37,330 nucleotides of DNA. Origin: Gemmatimonadota bacterium. GTDB lineage: Bacteria > Gemmatimonadota > Gemmatimonadetes > Gemmatimonadales > Gemmatimonadaceae. Below, piece by piece: positions 1-8,215 of this stretch; within the stretch, counting starts at the first letter, position 1, and each line of letters begins with the position of its first letter. Made by a program: the position numbers and the translations under genes. The stretch covers positions 1 to 37,330 of the forward strand of contig JAEKKK010000120.1 of assembly GCA_019510405.1 (NCBI GenBank), given 5' to 3'. The notes under the pieces were generated by a model that searched no databases, was not told the origin of the DNA, and saw only the letters and a program-made list of their open reading frames with translations.

Positions 1-137
1 GAGGGGACGGGAGCGGCCTCGTGCGCAGCGGTGACCTTCTGCGTCGGGAGGTTCTGCTGCGCCGAGAGGGGAACGGAGAAGAGCGCGCAGGCCGCGAGGA
101 TGGTGCTCGCTCGGCGCGAGGTGATGACGAAATACAT
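1..137 (-). CDS. Secreted protein of unknown function, N-terminal part only
   Basis: Reading leftward from an ATG at 137-135, the strand stays open for 45 codons to the window edge. The first residues (MYFVITSRRAS) are followed by a hydrophobic stretch TILAACALFSVPL and then SAQQN, which is a textbook Sec signal peptide with likely cleavage after SA. About 20 residues of the mature protein are visible (NLPTQKVTAAHEAAPVP) and match no family I know. No clear Shine-Dalgarno sequence precedes the ATG. The gene is divergent from the glycosyltransferase block that starts about 320 bases away. The body of the gene lies outside the window, so no function can be assigned. Confidence 0.65.
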   Translation of the reverse strand, partial: MYFVITSRRASTILAACALFSVPLSAQQNLPTQKVTAAHEAAPVP

Positions 138-456
138 CGGGGGGTCTGGTGGTGGGTCGATGACGGGGGGTGTACCGCCCGCTTCGTTGGATGCCTCATC
201 CCCTACGTTGGTTTGAACGCGAGGATTCGCCGGCGGTCTAGCCGATGCATGATCGATCGTTCGCGCAGGACTTGCGTCCAGCACCAGACCCGGCCGCCGA
301 TCGCCTTTGGTGATTGGAGTCACGCGGTGGCGGGAGGGCGCATACTTTGTATGGAGTTGCCTGATCGACGCCGGATCCCGGGAATATGGAAGCGTGACGC
401 ACCGTCCCTATCCCGATGAGCCGGCGTCGACTCGGGCTCGCCAGCGTCGGCCTGTC
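138..456. other. Divergent intergenic region
   Basis: This 319-base gap separates the leftward secreted-protein start from the first rightward glycosyltransferase. The glycosyltransferase frame stays open back to a TTG at 307, but the residues encoded between 307 and 456 do not look like protein of that family. I find no convincing sigma-70 type promoter, repeat or hairpin here. It presumably holds promoters for both directions. Confidence 0.4.
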
Positions 457-1482
457 ATGGTTGCTCGTCGTACATTGAATCCATCGTCTGCCTCTCACTC
501 CTCGACTGCCGGCCAGAGCCGCACCGTCGCACGTCCGGCGGTGTCGGTCGTGATCCCCGCCCACGCCCGGGTCACGAAGCTGCAGCGGTGCCTGGAAGCG
601 CTCGCTGCCCAGAGCTTGCCGCGCGGCACATTCGAGGTGATCGTCTGCGACGACGGCAGCCCCGAGCCGATCGCGCCCGCGCTCGAGGGATTCCGGGACC
701 GGCTCGCACTCACCGTCGTGCGGCAGGAGCGCCGGGGACCCGCTTCGGCTCGCAACGAGGGAGCACGGCACGCGAGCGGCGCGCTCCTCGCCTTCACCGA
801 CGACGACTGCGTGCCGGAGGAGTACTGGCTGGAGCAGCTCGCCGCCAACATCGACCGCTACCCGGGGCACCTGCTCGGCGGGTCGATCGTCAATCTGCTG
901 CCGGACGATCCCTACGCGACGGCGACCCAGCTCATCACGAGCTGCGTGTACGACTACTATGCTCGCCACCCCGCTAGCCCTCGCTTCTACAGCACGGCGA
1001 ACCTGGCCATTCCGACATCGCGCTTCTGGCTTCTCAACGGCTTCTCGGAGCAATATCAGCGCGCCGCCGGAGAGGACTACGACTTCTGCGCGCGGTGGAC
1101 CGAAGCGGGATTCCCGAATCACTACGCACCCGAAGCCACCGTGGGTCACGCGCACGGCCATTCGCTGGGCAGCTTCTGGCGGCAGCACTTCAGCTACGGA
1201 CGCGCGCTGCTGCGCGTGCGGACGGGGATGGCACGCCGTCGCGGCGGCAAGGTGATCGAGCTCGAATCGCCGAGCTTCTATCGCGAGATCCTGGCGTATC
1301 CGTTCGCGCACGCCTCGGGCGGTATCGCATTCCGCAGCGCCGAGACGATGCTCGTGCTCTTCTCGCAGGTGGCCACCGCCGCCGGTGCCGTGCGCGAATG
1401 GCTCGCCCCCGACGAAGGGTGGCGCGGCCGCGCGAGCGGTGGGCGGCTCGACCGTCCCAAGGCACCGAGCACGATCTCTTGA
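457..1482 (+). CDS. Family 2 glycosyltransferase
   Basis: A GT-A fold glycosyltransferase that transfers a nucleotide-activated sugar to a growing surface glycan on the cytoplasmic side. From the ATG at 457 the protein is 341 residues. The nucleotide-binding start VSVVIPAHARV lies at 29-39, followed by VCDDGS near 63-68, the metal-binding TDDDC at 114-118 and the acceptor-side motif AGEDYDFC at 204-211. No strong Shine-Dalgarno precedes 457. The frame is open back to a TTG at 307, so the start could lie further upstream, but the extra residues are unlike the family. The next gene starts inside its stop codon, so the two are translationally coupled. The donor and acceptor sugars cannot be read from sequence. 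Confidence 0.85.
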   Translation: MVARRTLNPSSASHSSTAGQSRTVARPAVSVVIPAHARVTKLQRCLEALAAQSLPRGTFEVIVCDDGSPEPIAPALEGFRDRLALTVVRQERRGPASARNEGARHASGALLAFTDDDCVPEEYWLEQLAANIDRYPGHLLGGSIVNLLPDDPYATATQLITSCVYDYYARHPASPRFYSTANLAIPTSRFWLLNGFSEQYQRAAGEDYDFCARWTEAGFPNHYAPEATVGHAHGHSLGSFWRQHFSYGRALLRVRTGMARRRGGKVIELESPSFYREILAYPFAHASGGIAFRSAETMLVLFSQVATAAGAVREWLAPDEGWRGRASGGRLDRPKAPSTIS

Positions 1483-2399
1483 TCGACCGAGCGGATTCCC
1501 GGACCGACACTCCATCGCGATTCGAAGTCCGCTTCTCCGTCATCGTCCCGACCTATAACCGGCCGGAGCACATCGCGGCCTGCGTCGCGTCGCTGCGGCG
1601 GCTCGAGCGGCCCGCGGGCGGGCTCGAGATCGTGATCGTCAATGATGGCGGCTCGGCGCTTCCGACGGGCATCTCCGACGACGTCGGCGACGGGAGCGAG
1701 GTGCGGGTGATCGAGCAGGCGAACGCCGGGCCGGCGACGGCGCGCAACACGGGCGCTCGCATGGCGCGCGGGGCCCTGCTCGCCTTCACCGACGACGATT
1801 GCCGGCCGGAGCCAGGCTGGCTCGTCGCGTTCGACGATGCGCTACGCGCGCAGCCCGACGCGCTCGCCGGCGGACGCACCCTGAACGTGATCGACAGCGT
1901 CTACGCCGAAGCGAGCCAGCTGCTCGCCGATTTCGTCGCATCGTACTTCGATGGCGGCGTGAGCGGGCGCTTCTTCACGTCGAACAACCTCGCCGTGTCG
2001 CGCGAGGCATTTCTCGCCGCGGGCGCGTTCGACACGAGCTTCCCCTTCTCGGCGGGAGAAGACCGCGAGCTGTGCGACCGCTGGTCGGCGCAGCGGCGTC
2101 CGTCGGTGCGGGTGGAGAACGCCGTGATCCGACACGAGCACGCGCTCACGGCCCGACGCTTCGTGCGCCAGCATTTCACCTACGGGCGCGGGGGCGCGGC
2201 CTTCCGGCGCAAGCGCGCGGCGACGGATCGTCCCGTCGTCGTCGAGCCGGGGTTCTACGCGAAGTCGCTCGCGCATGCGTGGCGCCACTCGCCGGGAACG
2301 CGCGGGGCGGTGTACGTTGGGCTCACCATGCTCGCCCACGCCTCATACGCGGCCGGTCTGCTCCTGGAGTCGCGTCGCCTGCGGCGCCATTCTCACTGA
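1479..2399 (+). CDS. Family 2 glycosyltransferase
   Basis: A second GT2 enzyme of 306 residues, clearly related to its upstream neighbour: both share the string GALLAFTDDDC and a C-terminal R-QHF-YGR motif, which suggests tandem duplication. FSVIVPTYNRP lies at 19-29 and the metal-binding TDDDC at 104-108; AGEDRELCDRW carries the likely catalytic acidic pair. I chose the TTG at 1479 because it overlaps the previous stop in a TTGA arrangement; the frame is open upstream to 1095, but that stretch is antisense-free shadow of the preceding gene. It probably adds another residue of the same polysaccharide. The substrate is unknown. Confidence 0.85.
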   Translation: MIDRADSRTDTPSRFEVRFSVIVPTYNRPEHIAACVASLRRLERPAGGLEIVIVNDGGSALPTGISDDVGDGSEVRVIEQANAGPATARNTGARMARGALLAFTDDDCRPEPGWLVAFDDALRAQPDALAGGRTLNVIDSVYAEASQLLADFVASYFDGGVSGRFFTSNNLAVSREAFLAAGAFDTSFPFSAGEDRELCDRWSAQRRPSVRVENAVIRHEHALTARRFVRQHFTYGRGGAAFRRKRAATDRPVVVEPGFYAKSLAHAWRHSPGTRGAVYVGLTMLAHASYAAGLLLESRRLRRHSH

Positions 2400-2403
2400 T
2401 GAT

Positions 2404-2510
2404 GCTCCTCCCTACGGCGCTTCGCACCTTCGGTCGGAGTTCCGCATGTCGGGCTTTGTGATCGCTCCTCCCTTCGGCGCTTCGCACCTTCGGTCGGAGT
2501 TCCGCAAGTC
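2404..2510. repeat. Two direct copies of a 47-bp repeat, 60-bp period
   Basis: Copy 1 is 2404-2450 and copy 2 is 2464-2510. They differ at two positions (A/T near 2414 and T/A near 2447) and begin exactly 60 bases apart. Each contains GCGCTTCGCACC and CTTCGGTCGGAGTTCCGC. They fill the only real gap in the 457-8913 operon, between a GT2 stop at 2399 and a GT4 start at 2523. This may be a dispersed intergenic element in two copies or part of the mRNA leader of the GT4 gene. Confidence 0.85.
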
Positions 2511-2522
2511 CAGAGTGGCCTG

Positions 2523-3770
2523 ATGCGGGTGCTCCTGCTGACGCCCATGCCGCCTTCGCCCCGCGGCCTGCAGGCGACGCCGGTGCTGCTGCACGGATTG
2601 CTCACCGCCGTGCGCGCACGCCACGATGTCACGCTGGTCACGGTCGCGGGGCCGAACGGGCAGGACATCGAGGCCGCGGAGGCGTTGCGCGCGTCGGGGC
2701 TCGAGGTGCACGCCGTGCCCCGGCGCGAGGCGACGCGCCTCGCACGCGTGCGCCGTTGGGCGCACCACACGGCGCGCTGGGCGTTCGGTCGTCTGCCGAT
2801 GCGCACGATCTGGTTCCACCGTCCCGAAGTGCAGGAGACGATCGACCGCCTCGCCGCCGAGCGCACGTTCGATCTCGTGCACGTCGAGGACAACGCGATG
2901 GGGGTCTATCGACTCCCGGCAGGCATCCCTACCTTGTTCGGCGAGCACGAGGTGCGCACGCCGCGCCCCATTCGCTGGACGGCATGGATGCACGACGACG
3001 AGGGCGCCTACCGCGGTTTGCTCGACGAGATCGACTGGCACCGGTGGGCTCGTTACCAGCGAACGATCTGGCCCCGCTACGACCTGATCCAGGTGCTCAC
3101 CGAGCGTGATGCGCGGACGATGGAACGGATCGCCCCGGCGTTGGCGGGGCGCGTGCGCGTCAATCCGTTCGCCGTCGAGATTCCGCCGCTCGACGATTCC
3201 ACGCTCGAGGAGGACGGCACGATCGTGTTCACCGGTGGCTTCCTGCACCCACCGAACGTTGACGCCGCAAGATGGCTCGCGGGCGAGATCATGACGCGCC
3301 TGCGCACGCTCCATCCCGGCGTGCGGCTGCGGATCGTCGGCAACGATCCGCGCGGCTCGCTGCGCGAGCTTGCGGCGAGCGACGTGGAGATAGCAGGCTG
3401 GGTGCCCTCGATGCGCGCCGAGCTCGCGCGCGCGGCGGTGGTCGTCGCACCGCTGCGCACGGGGGGCGGGCAGCGCATGAAGGTCCTCGAGGCGATGGCG
3501 GCGGGGAAAGCGGTCGTCACCACGGAGCGTGGCGCAACCGGCCTCCTGCCGCGCGGAGACGCGCCGCTTCCAATAGCCGTCGCCGAGACGGCCGAGGCGA
3601 TCGCGACGGAGACGGCCGCGCTGCTGCGCGACACGGCACGCCGGCGCGCACTCGGCGCCCGCGCGCGCGAGCTCGTCGCGACGCAGCATGGCATCGAGGC
3701 GTACGCCGCGCGCACGGAGAGCGCCTACACCGAGCTCCTGGCTCGGGCGCGCACCCCGAGGAGCGCATGA
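2523..3770 (+). CDS. GT4-like glycosyltransferase
   Basis: A 415-residue GT-B fold retaining glycosyltransferase. The N-terminal Rossmann domain opens with MRVLLLTPMPPSPRG and contains FDLVHVEDN (116-124) and EHEVRTP (141-147). The C-terminal donor-binding domain has FTGGFLHPPNVDA (236-248), then the group-1 signature APLRTGGGQRMKVLEAMAAG at 309-328 and VVTTERGATG. Of the usual E-x7-E pair only the second Glu (E323) is present; the first position is Gly, as in some relatives of this subgroup. The ATG at 2523 follows the 47-bp repeats. The stop overlaps the next ATG (ATGA). The linkage it makes cannot be predicted. Confidence 0.87.
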   Translation: MRVLLLTPMPPSPRGLQATPVLLHGLLTAVRARHDVTLVTVAGPNGQDIEAAEALRASGLEVHAVPRREATRLARVRRWAHHTARWAFGRLPMRTIWFHRPEVQETIDRLAAERTFDLVHVEDNAMGVYRLPAGIPTLFGEHEVRTPRPIRWTAWMHDDEGAYRGLLDEIDWHRWARYQRTIWPRYDLIQVLTERDARTMERIAPALAGRVRVNPFAVEIPPLDDSTLEEDGTIVFTGGFLHPPNVDAARWLAGEIMTRLRTLHPGVRLRIVGNDPRGSLRELAASDVEIAGWVPSMRAELARAAVVVAPLRTGGGQRMKVLEAMAAGKAVVTTERGATGLLPRGDAPLPIAVAETAEAIATETAALLRDTARRRALGARARELVATQHGIEAYAARTESAYTELLARARTPRSA

Positions 3771-4552
3771 CGGCGGCGGTACCGATCCTGATGTACCATG
3801 AGGTCTCGGCGCGCCTCGACCCGCGGTATCGCAAGTACACCCTTACGCCGCAGGAGCTCGAGCGACAGCTCGACTGGCTGGGCGCGCACGCGTATCGCAC
3901 GGTGACGATGGACGACGTGCTCGCGGCGTGGCGCGGCACCCGCCCCCTGCCTCCGAACCCGGTCGCCATCACCTTCGACGACGGGGGACGCGACTGCATC
4001 GAGCACGCCGTCCCCGCGCTCGCGAAGCGCGGATTCACCGCGACGTTCTACATCGTCGCCGGTATCGTCGGCGGCCCGATGCGGTGGCTCAAGCAGGAGA
4101 TCGGCTTCGAGCTGCAGGCCGCCGACTGGCCGGCCCTCTGGGCGGCCGAGAAGATGGGGATGCGCTGCGAGGCGCACTCGATCACGCATCCGCGGCTGGG
4201 GCAGGTGGACGCAGCAACCTGCCGCGACGAGCTCGCGCGCGGACGCGCCATGCTCGAGGATGGACTCGGCCACGCGGTCACGCATCTCGCGTATCCGTTC
4301 GGCTCGTTCTCCGACGAGACCTGCGCCATCGCGCGCGAGACGGGCTATGCGACAGCGTGCACCACCGTCGAGTCGATTGCCTCGGCGACGGACGACGAGC
4401 TGCTTGCCCTGCCGCGAGTGCCGATCCTCGGCACCGAGTCATTCGGGGAGTTCACGCACCGAGTGCGCACCGCGCAGCGGGCGAGCGCGCTGCAGCTCAA
4501 GCTCGAGCACGTCGCCGAGCGGCTCGGATTTGGCCGGCGGCCGCAGTCCTGA
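3767..4552 (+). CDS. Polysaccharide deacetylase (NodB-like, CE4)
   Basis: A metal-dependent N- or O-deacetylase of 261 residues with the NodB homology domain. Motif 1 is TFDD at 69-72 (catalytic base and first metal ligand), motif 2 is HSITH at 137-141 (H-x3-H metal ligands), and motif 3 is YPFG at 176-179. An N-terminal PILMYHEV string, typical of this family, sits at 6-13. No signal peptide is visible, so it may act on a cytoplasmic intermediate of the neighbouring glycosyltransferases. The ATG at 3767 was chosen because it overlaps the preceding stop (ATGA) and has GAGG just upstream; the longer open frame is shadow. Confidence 0.93.
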   Translation: MTAAVPILMYHEVSARLDPRYRKYTLTPQELERQLDWLGAHAYRTVTMDDVLAAWRGTRPLPPNPVAITFDDGGRDCIEHAVPALAKRGFTATFYIVAGIVGGPMRWLKQEIGFELQAADWPALWAAEKMGMRCEAHSITHPRLGQVDAATCRDELARGRAMLEDGLGHAVTHLAYPFGSFSDETCAIARETGYATACTTVESIASATDDELLALPRVPILGTESFGEFTHRVRTAQRASALQLKLEHVAERLGFGRRPQS

Positions 4553-4554
4553 CG

Positions 4555-5526
4555 ATGCTGCGCGTGAGCGTGGTGATTCCGACGTACCGGCGGAAGGACG
4601 CGCTGCTGCGCGCACTCCGTTCGCTCGCGTCGCAGTCGATCGCGCCGGCGGAGTACGAGGTGGTGGTCGTCGTGGACGGTTCGGACGACGGCACGCTCGA
4701 GGCGGCGGAGTCGTCGGCACCGCCATACGCGCTGCGCGTGCTGTGGCAGGGGAACAGCGGCCGCGCCGCGGCGTGCAACACCGGCGTCGCCGCGGCGCAG
4801 GCGGAGCTGGTCGTGCTGCTGGACGACGACATGGAGGCGTCGCCGCGTCTGCTCGAGGAGCACCTGAAGGCGCACGCGGCCGGGCCGCGGCTCGGCGTGA
4901 TGGGCGCCGCGCCGATCACGGTGAGTCCGTCCGCGCCCGCGCCGACGGCGTACATCGCGCGCAAGTTCAATCGGCACCTCGAGCACCTCGCACGATCGGG
5001 CGCGCCCCTCGCACTGCGCGATTTCTACAGCGGCAACTTCTCCATCCGGCGCGACCTGTTCGAGTCGGTGCACGGCTTCGACGAGCGGTTCACGATCTAC
5101 GGCAACGAGGATCTCGAGCTGTCGCTCCGCCTCACGGCCGCCGGCGTGTCGATCGTGTACGCGCCGGCGGCGATCGCGCATCAGTCGTACGACAAGAACT
5201 TCGACGCCCTCGCGCGCGACAACGTCGCCAAGGGTCGCACGGCCGTGCTGCTCGCGCGGATACATCCAGCCGCGCGGGCGGAACTGAAGCTCGGCACCTT
5301 CGGCCGCGAGCCGCTCCGGCGGCGGCTCGTCGTCAACGCGCTGCTCGCGGCGACGCGCGTCTTTCCGCCCACGCGTCCGCTCGTCGTCGGCCTCGTGCGG
5401 CTGCTCGGCGCGTTGCGCATTCCGGGGGCGCACCTGCTCTATCCGCCCACGCTCGACTACCTCTACCTCTGCGGCGCGCGCGACGCGGAGCGCGAGGCGC
5501 CACACGCCGGCGCGGCCGCGGCGTGA
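4555..5526 (+). CDS. Family 2 glycosyltransferase
   Basis: A 323-residue GT-A enzyme. RVSVVIPTYRR starts the nucleotide-binding domain at residue 3, VVVDGSDDGT follows at 38-47, the metal-binding LLDDDM is at 88-93, and IYGNEDLELSLR at 181-192 carries the acidic acceptor-site pair. The C-terminal part from about 210 is rich in Arg and Leu and may associate with the membrane. The ATG at 4555 lies two bases after the deacetylase stop; the next gene's GTG overlaps its stop (GTGA). It belongs to the same polysaccharide assembly operon; its substrates are unknown. Confidence 0.88.
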   Translation: MLRVSVVIPTYRRKDALLRALRSLASQSIAPAEYEVVVVVDGSDDGTLEAAESSAPPYALRVLWQGNSGRAAACNTGVAAAQAELVVLLDDDMEASPRLLEEHLKAHAAGPRLGVMGAAPITVSPSAPAPTAYIARKFNRHLEHLARSGAPLALRDFYSGNFSIRRDLFESVHGFDERFTIYGNEDLELSLRLTAAGVSIVYAPAAIAHQSYDKNFDALARDNVAKGRTAVLLARIHPAARAELKLGTFGREPLRRRLVVNALLAATRVFPPTRPLVVGLVRLLGALRIPGAHLLYPPTLDYLYLCGARDAEREAPHAGAAAA

Positions 5527-6638
5527 GCACGCCGGCGCCGCACACCGTGGTGCATTACTCCGACAGCACGGCGTTCGGGGGCACCGAGCGCGCACTGCTC
5601 CAACTGCTGAAGGGCCTCGATCGTGCACGGTGGCGTCCCGTGCTCTTTCACGCCGACGTACCGGGCGCACGCCAGCTCGCCGAGGAAGCGGCGACACTCG
5701 GCGTGCCGACGCACGCGGTCGCCGCCGTCGAGCGGGCGATGCAGGGCGTCGTTTCGCTCCCCGCGCTGGCACGCGCATTTCGCCGTGAGAGGGCCGCGGT
5801 GTTCCATGCGCATCAGACCTGGTCGCTCTCCTGCCGCTACGGGATCGTCGCCGCGGCGATGGCGCGCGTGCCGGCGCGCGTCGCCTCGGCACAGCTCTTC
5901 CTCGAGATGCCGAAGCTGATCGGCATCGATGCGCAGCATGCCCTGCTCACGCGCTCTCTGCATCGGCACGTCGCCGTCTCGCGGTTCGTCGCCCGGCGTC
6001 TCCACGAGCGCTTCAGTGTCCCCATGAATCGGATCGTCGTCATCCCGAACGCCGTCGAGCCGCCCCCCGCGGTCACGGCGGACGCGCGGCTCCGCGCCGA
6101 GATCGCCGGCGACCAGCCGCTCGCCCTCACCGTAGCGCGGCTCGATGCACAGAAGGGGATCGCGCATCTCGTGGACGCCGCGGAGCTGGTGCCGGGCGTG
6201 GTGTTCGCCATCGCCGGCGACGGCCCGGACCGCGCCGTCCTCGAGGCCCGCGCCGCGGAGCGTGGCGTCGGCGCGCGCGTGCGATTCCTCGGCCATCGCC
6301 GCGACGTGCCCGCGCTGCTCGCGATCGCCGACCTGTTCGTGCTGCCGTCGCTCTACGAAGGGTTTCCACTCTCCGTGCTCGAGGCGATGGCCGCGGGAGT
6401 GCCGGTCGTCGCAACGGCGATTGGCGGCACCGACGAGCTGGTGTCGAGCGACACCGGCATCGCGGTCGCGCCGGCCGATCCGCGCGCGCTCGCGGACGGT
6501 ATTCGCGCGCTCCTTGCCGACCGGGGGGGCACGGCGCGCCGCGCCGCGACGGCGCGCGAGCGGGTGCTCACCAGCCATTCCGCCTCGACGATGGTCGCGT
6601 CGATGAGCGCACTGTACGAGAGTCTCCTGGCGCGATGA
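5523..6638 (+). CDS. Family 4 glycosyltransferase (group 1)
   Basis: A 371-residue GT-B glycosyltransferase. The N-terminal domain has SDSTAFGGTERALLQLLKGL at 13-32 (acceptor-side Gly-Gly-x-E motif) and FHAHQTW at 94-100. The C-terminal domain has ARLDAQKG at 205-212, AGDGPDR at 231-237, and the complete E-x7-E motif with E279 and E287 in EGFPLSVLEAMAAG. I start it at the GTG at 5523, which overlaps the upstream stop (GTGA); the upstream open frame is shadow. Its own stop overlaps the next ATG. It probably adds a sugar in retaining configuration to the same glycan. Confidence 0.9.
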   Translation: MSTPAPHTVVHYSDSTAFGGTERALLQLLKGLDRARWRPVLFHADVPGARQLAEEAATLGVPTHAVAAVERAMQGVVSLPALARAFRRERAAVFHAHQTWSLSCRYGIVAAAMARVPARVASAQLFLEMPKLIGIDAQHALLTRSLHRHVAVSRFVARRLHERFSVPMNRIVVIPNAVEPPPAVTADARLRAEIAGDQPLALTVARLDAQKGIAHLVDAAELVPGVVFAIAGDGPDRAVLEARAAERGVGARVRFLGHRRDVPALLAIADLFVLPSLYEGFPLSVLEAMAAGVPVVATAIGGTDELVSSDTGIAVAPADPRALADGIRALLADRGGTARRAATARERVLTSHSASTMVASMSALYESLLAR

Positions 6639-8215
6639 GCGACCGCGACCGCCCTGCCCCGCGTATCTCGGGTGCGACGCGACTCCTCGAGGCACTCCCC
6701 GAGGCGAAGCGCAATCACCTGCTCCGCCGGTCGGACTGGCGCTACCTGCTTCCCGACGCCGCGCCGGCGCGCGCGCTCTGCCTCGGCGGCACGGAGCTGT
6801 GGGCGAGCTGCGAGATCATCGCGCGCGAGGTGCACGACGCGCCCAAGAAGGGCGTGCGCTACGATCTCGTCGTCGCGGAGAATCCGAGCCGGCGCGAGCT
6901 CGCCCGGATGGCCGCCGCGATGAGCCCGAGCGGCGCGTGCTACACGGAGTGGACGCGCGTCGCACCGCTCGGGCCGGCGCGGCTCCGCAGCCGCCTCGCC
7001 GCGGCAGGCTTTCACGACGCGACGACGTATCGTCCGTGGCCGTCGCTGTCGCCCTGTCGCGCCTGGGTGCCGACGCAAGGAGGCGCGGCGCGCCACCACT
7101 GGCGCGGCGCGACACGCTCGACGCGCGTGCGCCGCGAGAAGGTGCGCGGCTTGTTCGGCGCGCTGCTCGCGCCGCTCGGCGCGCACCGCCGGCTGTGCGC
7201 CGTCGCGCTCGGCGCCGAGGCGAGGCGGTTGCCCCAGCTCCTCAACGTCGCGCACGAGCGCGGGGCCTGGCCGGCCGATTCGATCGAGCCGGGCGGCCTG
7301 TTGCTCCTCACGCCGGGCGATCGCGTGGTCGGCAAGGTGGTGGCGCTCGCCTTTCATCGCGCGGATGCTCCGGCGCTCGCGATCAAGACCGCGCGCACGC
7401 GCGACAGCGGCCGTGGGCTGCACCGCGAAGCGGAGCTGCTCGAGGCGGTCGCCATGGTGCATCCGCGCGGCATGCCCGGCGTGCCGCGCCTGCACTTCCT
7501 CGACGCGCTGCTCGGCCGGCCGGTCCTCGGCGAGACGGCCCTGTCCGGCGTGCCGCTCGCGGCGACGCTGACGCCGGCGCGCTATCGCGGCACGGCCGAC
7601 CGCGTCACCGACTGGCTGATCGCCCTCGCCGAGCCCGCGGTGGGGCAGCCGGCGGAGGTGACGTGGGAGACGCTCGTCGGGCCGGCGTTCGAGCGGTTCG
7701 CGACGGAGTTCGGGTCCGCGCTCGACGCGACGCAGCTCGCCCGCACGCGCGAGATCCTCGGGGGACTCGGGGCACTACCGGTCGTGTGCGAGCAGCGCGA
7801 CTTCTCACCGTGGAACGTCTTCGAGAGCGACGGGGGAATCGTCGTGCTCGATTGGGAGTCCGGCGAACCGCGCGGGCTGCCGGCGCTCGACCTCATCTAC
7901 TTCGCGACGCACGCCGCGTATTACCTCGAGCGCGCGTGGATCACCGGCCGCTTCGTCGAGGCGCATCGCGCCGCCTGGTCGCGGACGACGCCGCTCGGCG
8001 GCGTGAACCACGCGTGCGTGGAACGCTACCTCGCGCACTTCGAGCTCGATCCCGCGCTGCTCGCGCCGCTGCGGCTGTTCGCCTGGGTGCTGCATGCGCA
8101 CTCCGACTACCTGCATCTGCGCGCCGACGTGGGCGGAACGCCCAACGAGGAAGCGCTGCGGAGCAGCCGCTTCTTCCGCCTCTTCCGCTCCGACCTCGAG
8201 GAGCTCGCACGATGA
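6635..8215 (+). CDS. Aminoglycoside-phosphotransferase-fold kinase with an extra N-terminal domain
   Basis: A 526-residue protein. Residues about 240-460 form an APH/choline-kinase-like fold: ATP-binding Lys K251 in LAIKTA, a HREAELLEA helix with E265/E267, the catalytic loop EQRDFSPWNVF with D389 and N394, and the Mg-binding DWES with D406. The N-terminal 230 residues contain a degenerate methyltransferase-like Rossmann arrangement (ARALCLGG, YDLVVAENP, then a C-terminal strand), without a clear SAM-binding loop. It sits between a glycosyltransferase and a methyltransferase with overlaps at both ends, so it likely phosphorylates a sugar or glycan end. An antibiotic-resistance role is unlikely in this setting. 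The substrate is unknown. Confidence 0.75.
   Translation: MSDRDRPAPRISGATRLLEALPEAKRNHLLRRSDWRYLLPDAAPARALCLGGTELWASCEIIAREVHDAPKKGVRYDLVVAENPSRRELARMAAAMSPSGACYTEWTRVAPLGPARLRSRLAAAGFHDATTYRPWPSLSPCRAWVPTQGGAARHHWRGATRSTRVRREKVRGLFGALLAPLGAHRRLCAVALGAEARRLPQLLNVAHERGAWPADSIEPGGLLLLTPGDRVVGKVVALAFHRADAPALAIKTARTRDSGRGLHREAELLEAVAMVHPRGMPGVPRLHFLDALLGRPVLGETALSGVPLAATLTPARYRGTADRVTDWLIALAEPAVGQPAEVTWETLVGPAFERFATEFGSALDATQLARTREILGGLGALPVVCEQRDFSPWNVFESDGGIVVLDWESGEPRGLPALDLIYFATHAAYYLERAWITGRFVEAHRAAWSRTTPLGGVNHACVERYLAHFELDPALLAPLRLFAWVLHAHSDYLHLRADVGGTPNEEALRSSRFFRLFRSDLEELAR

Noticed and set aside
21-419. Rightward open frame beginning near the left edge
   Set aside because: Its composition is Arg-rich and unlike a protein, it overlaps the start of the first glycosyltransferase frame, and the opposite strand holds a clear signal peptide at 1-137.
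238-1515. Long leftward open frame antisense to the first glycosyltransferase
   Set aside because: High GC keeps antisense frames open; the residues are Arg/His/Ala-rich with no motif, while the + strand shows a complete GT2 domain.
4260-5522. N-terminal 421-codon extension of the GT4 gene
   Set aside because: This part overlaps the deacetylase and a GT2 gene and reads as Arg/Ala-rich shadow; the true start is the overlapping GTG at 5523.
6635-8215. Aminoglycoside resistance phosphotransferase
   Set aside because: The fold is shared by many small-molecule kinases, the protein has a long extra N-terminal domain, and it sits inside a glycan-assembly operon.
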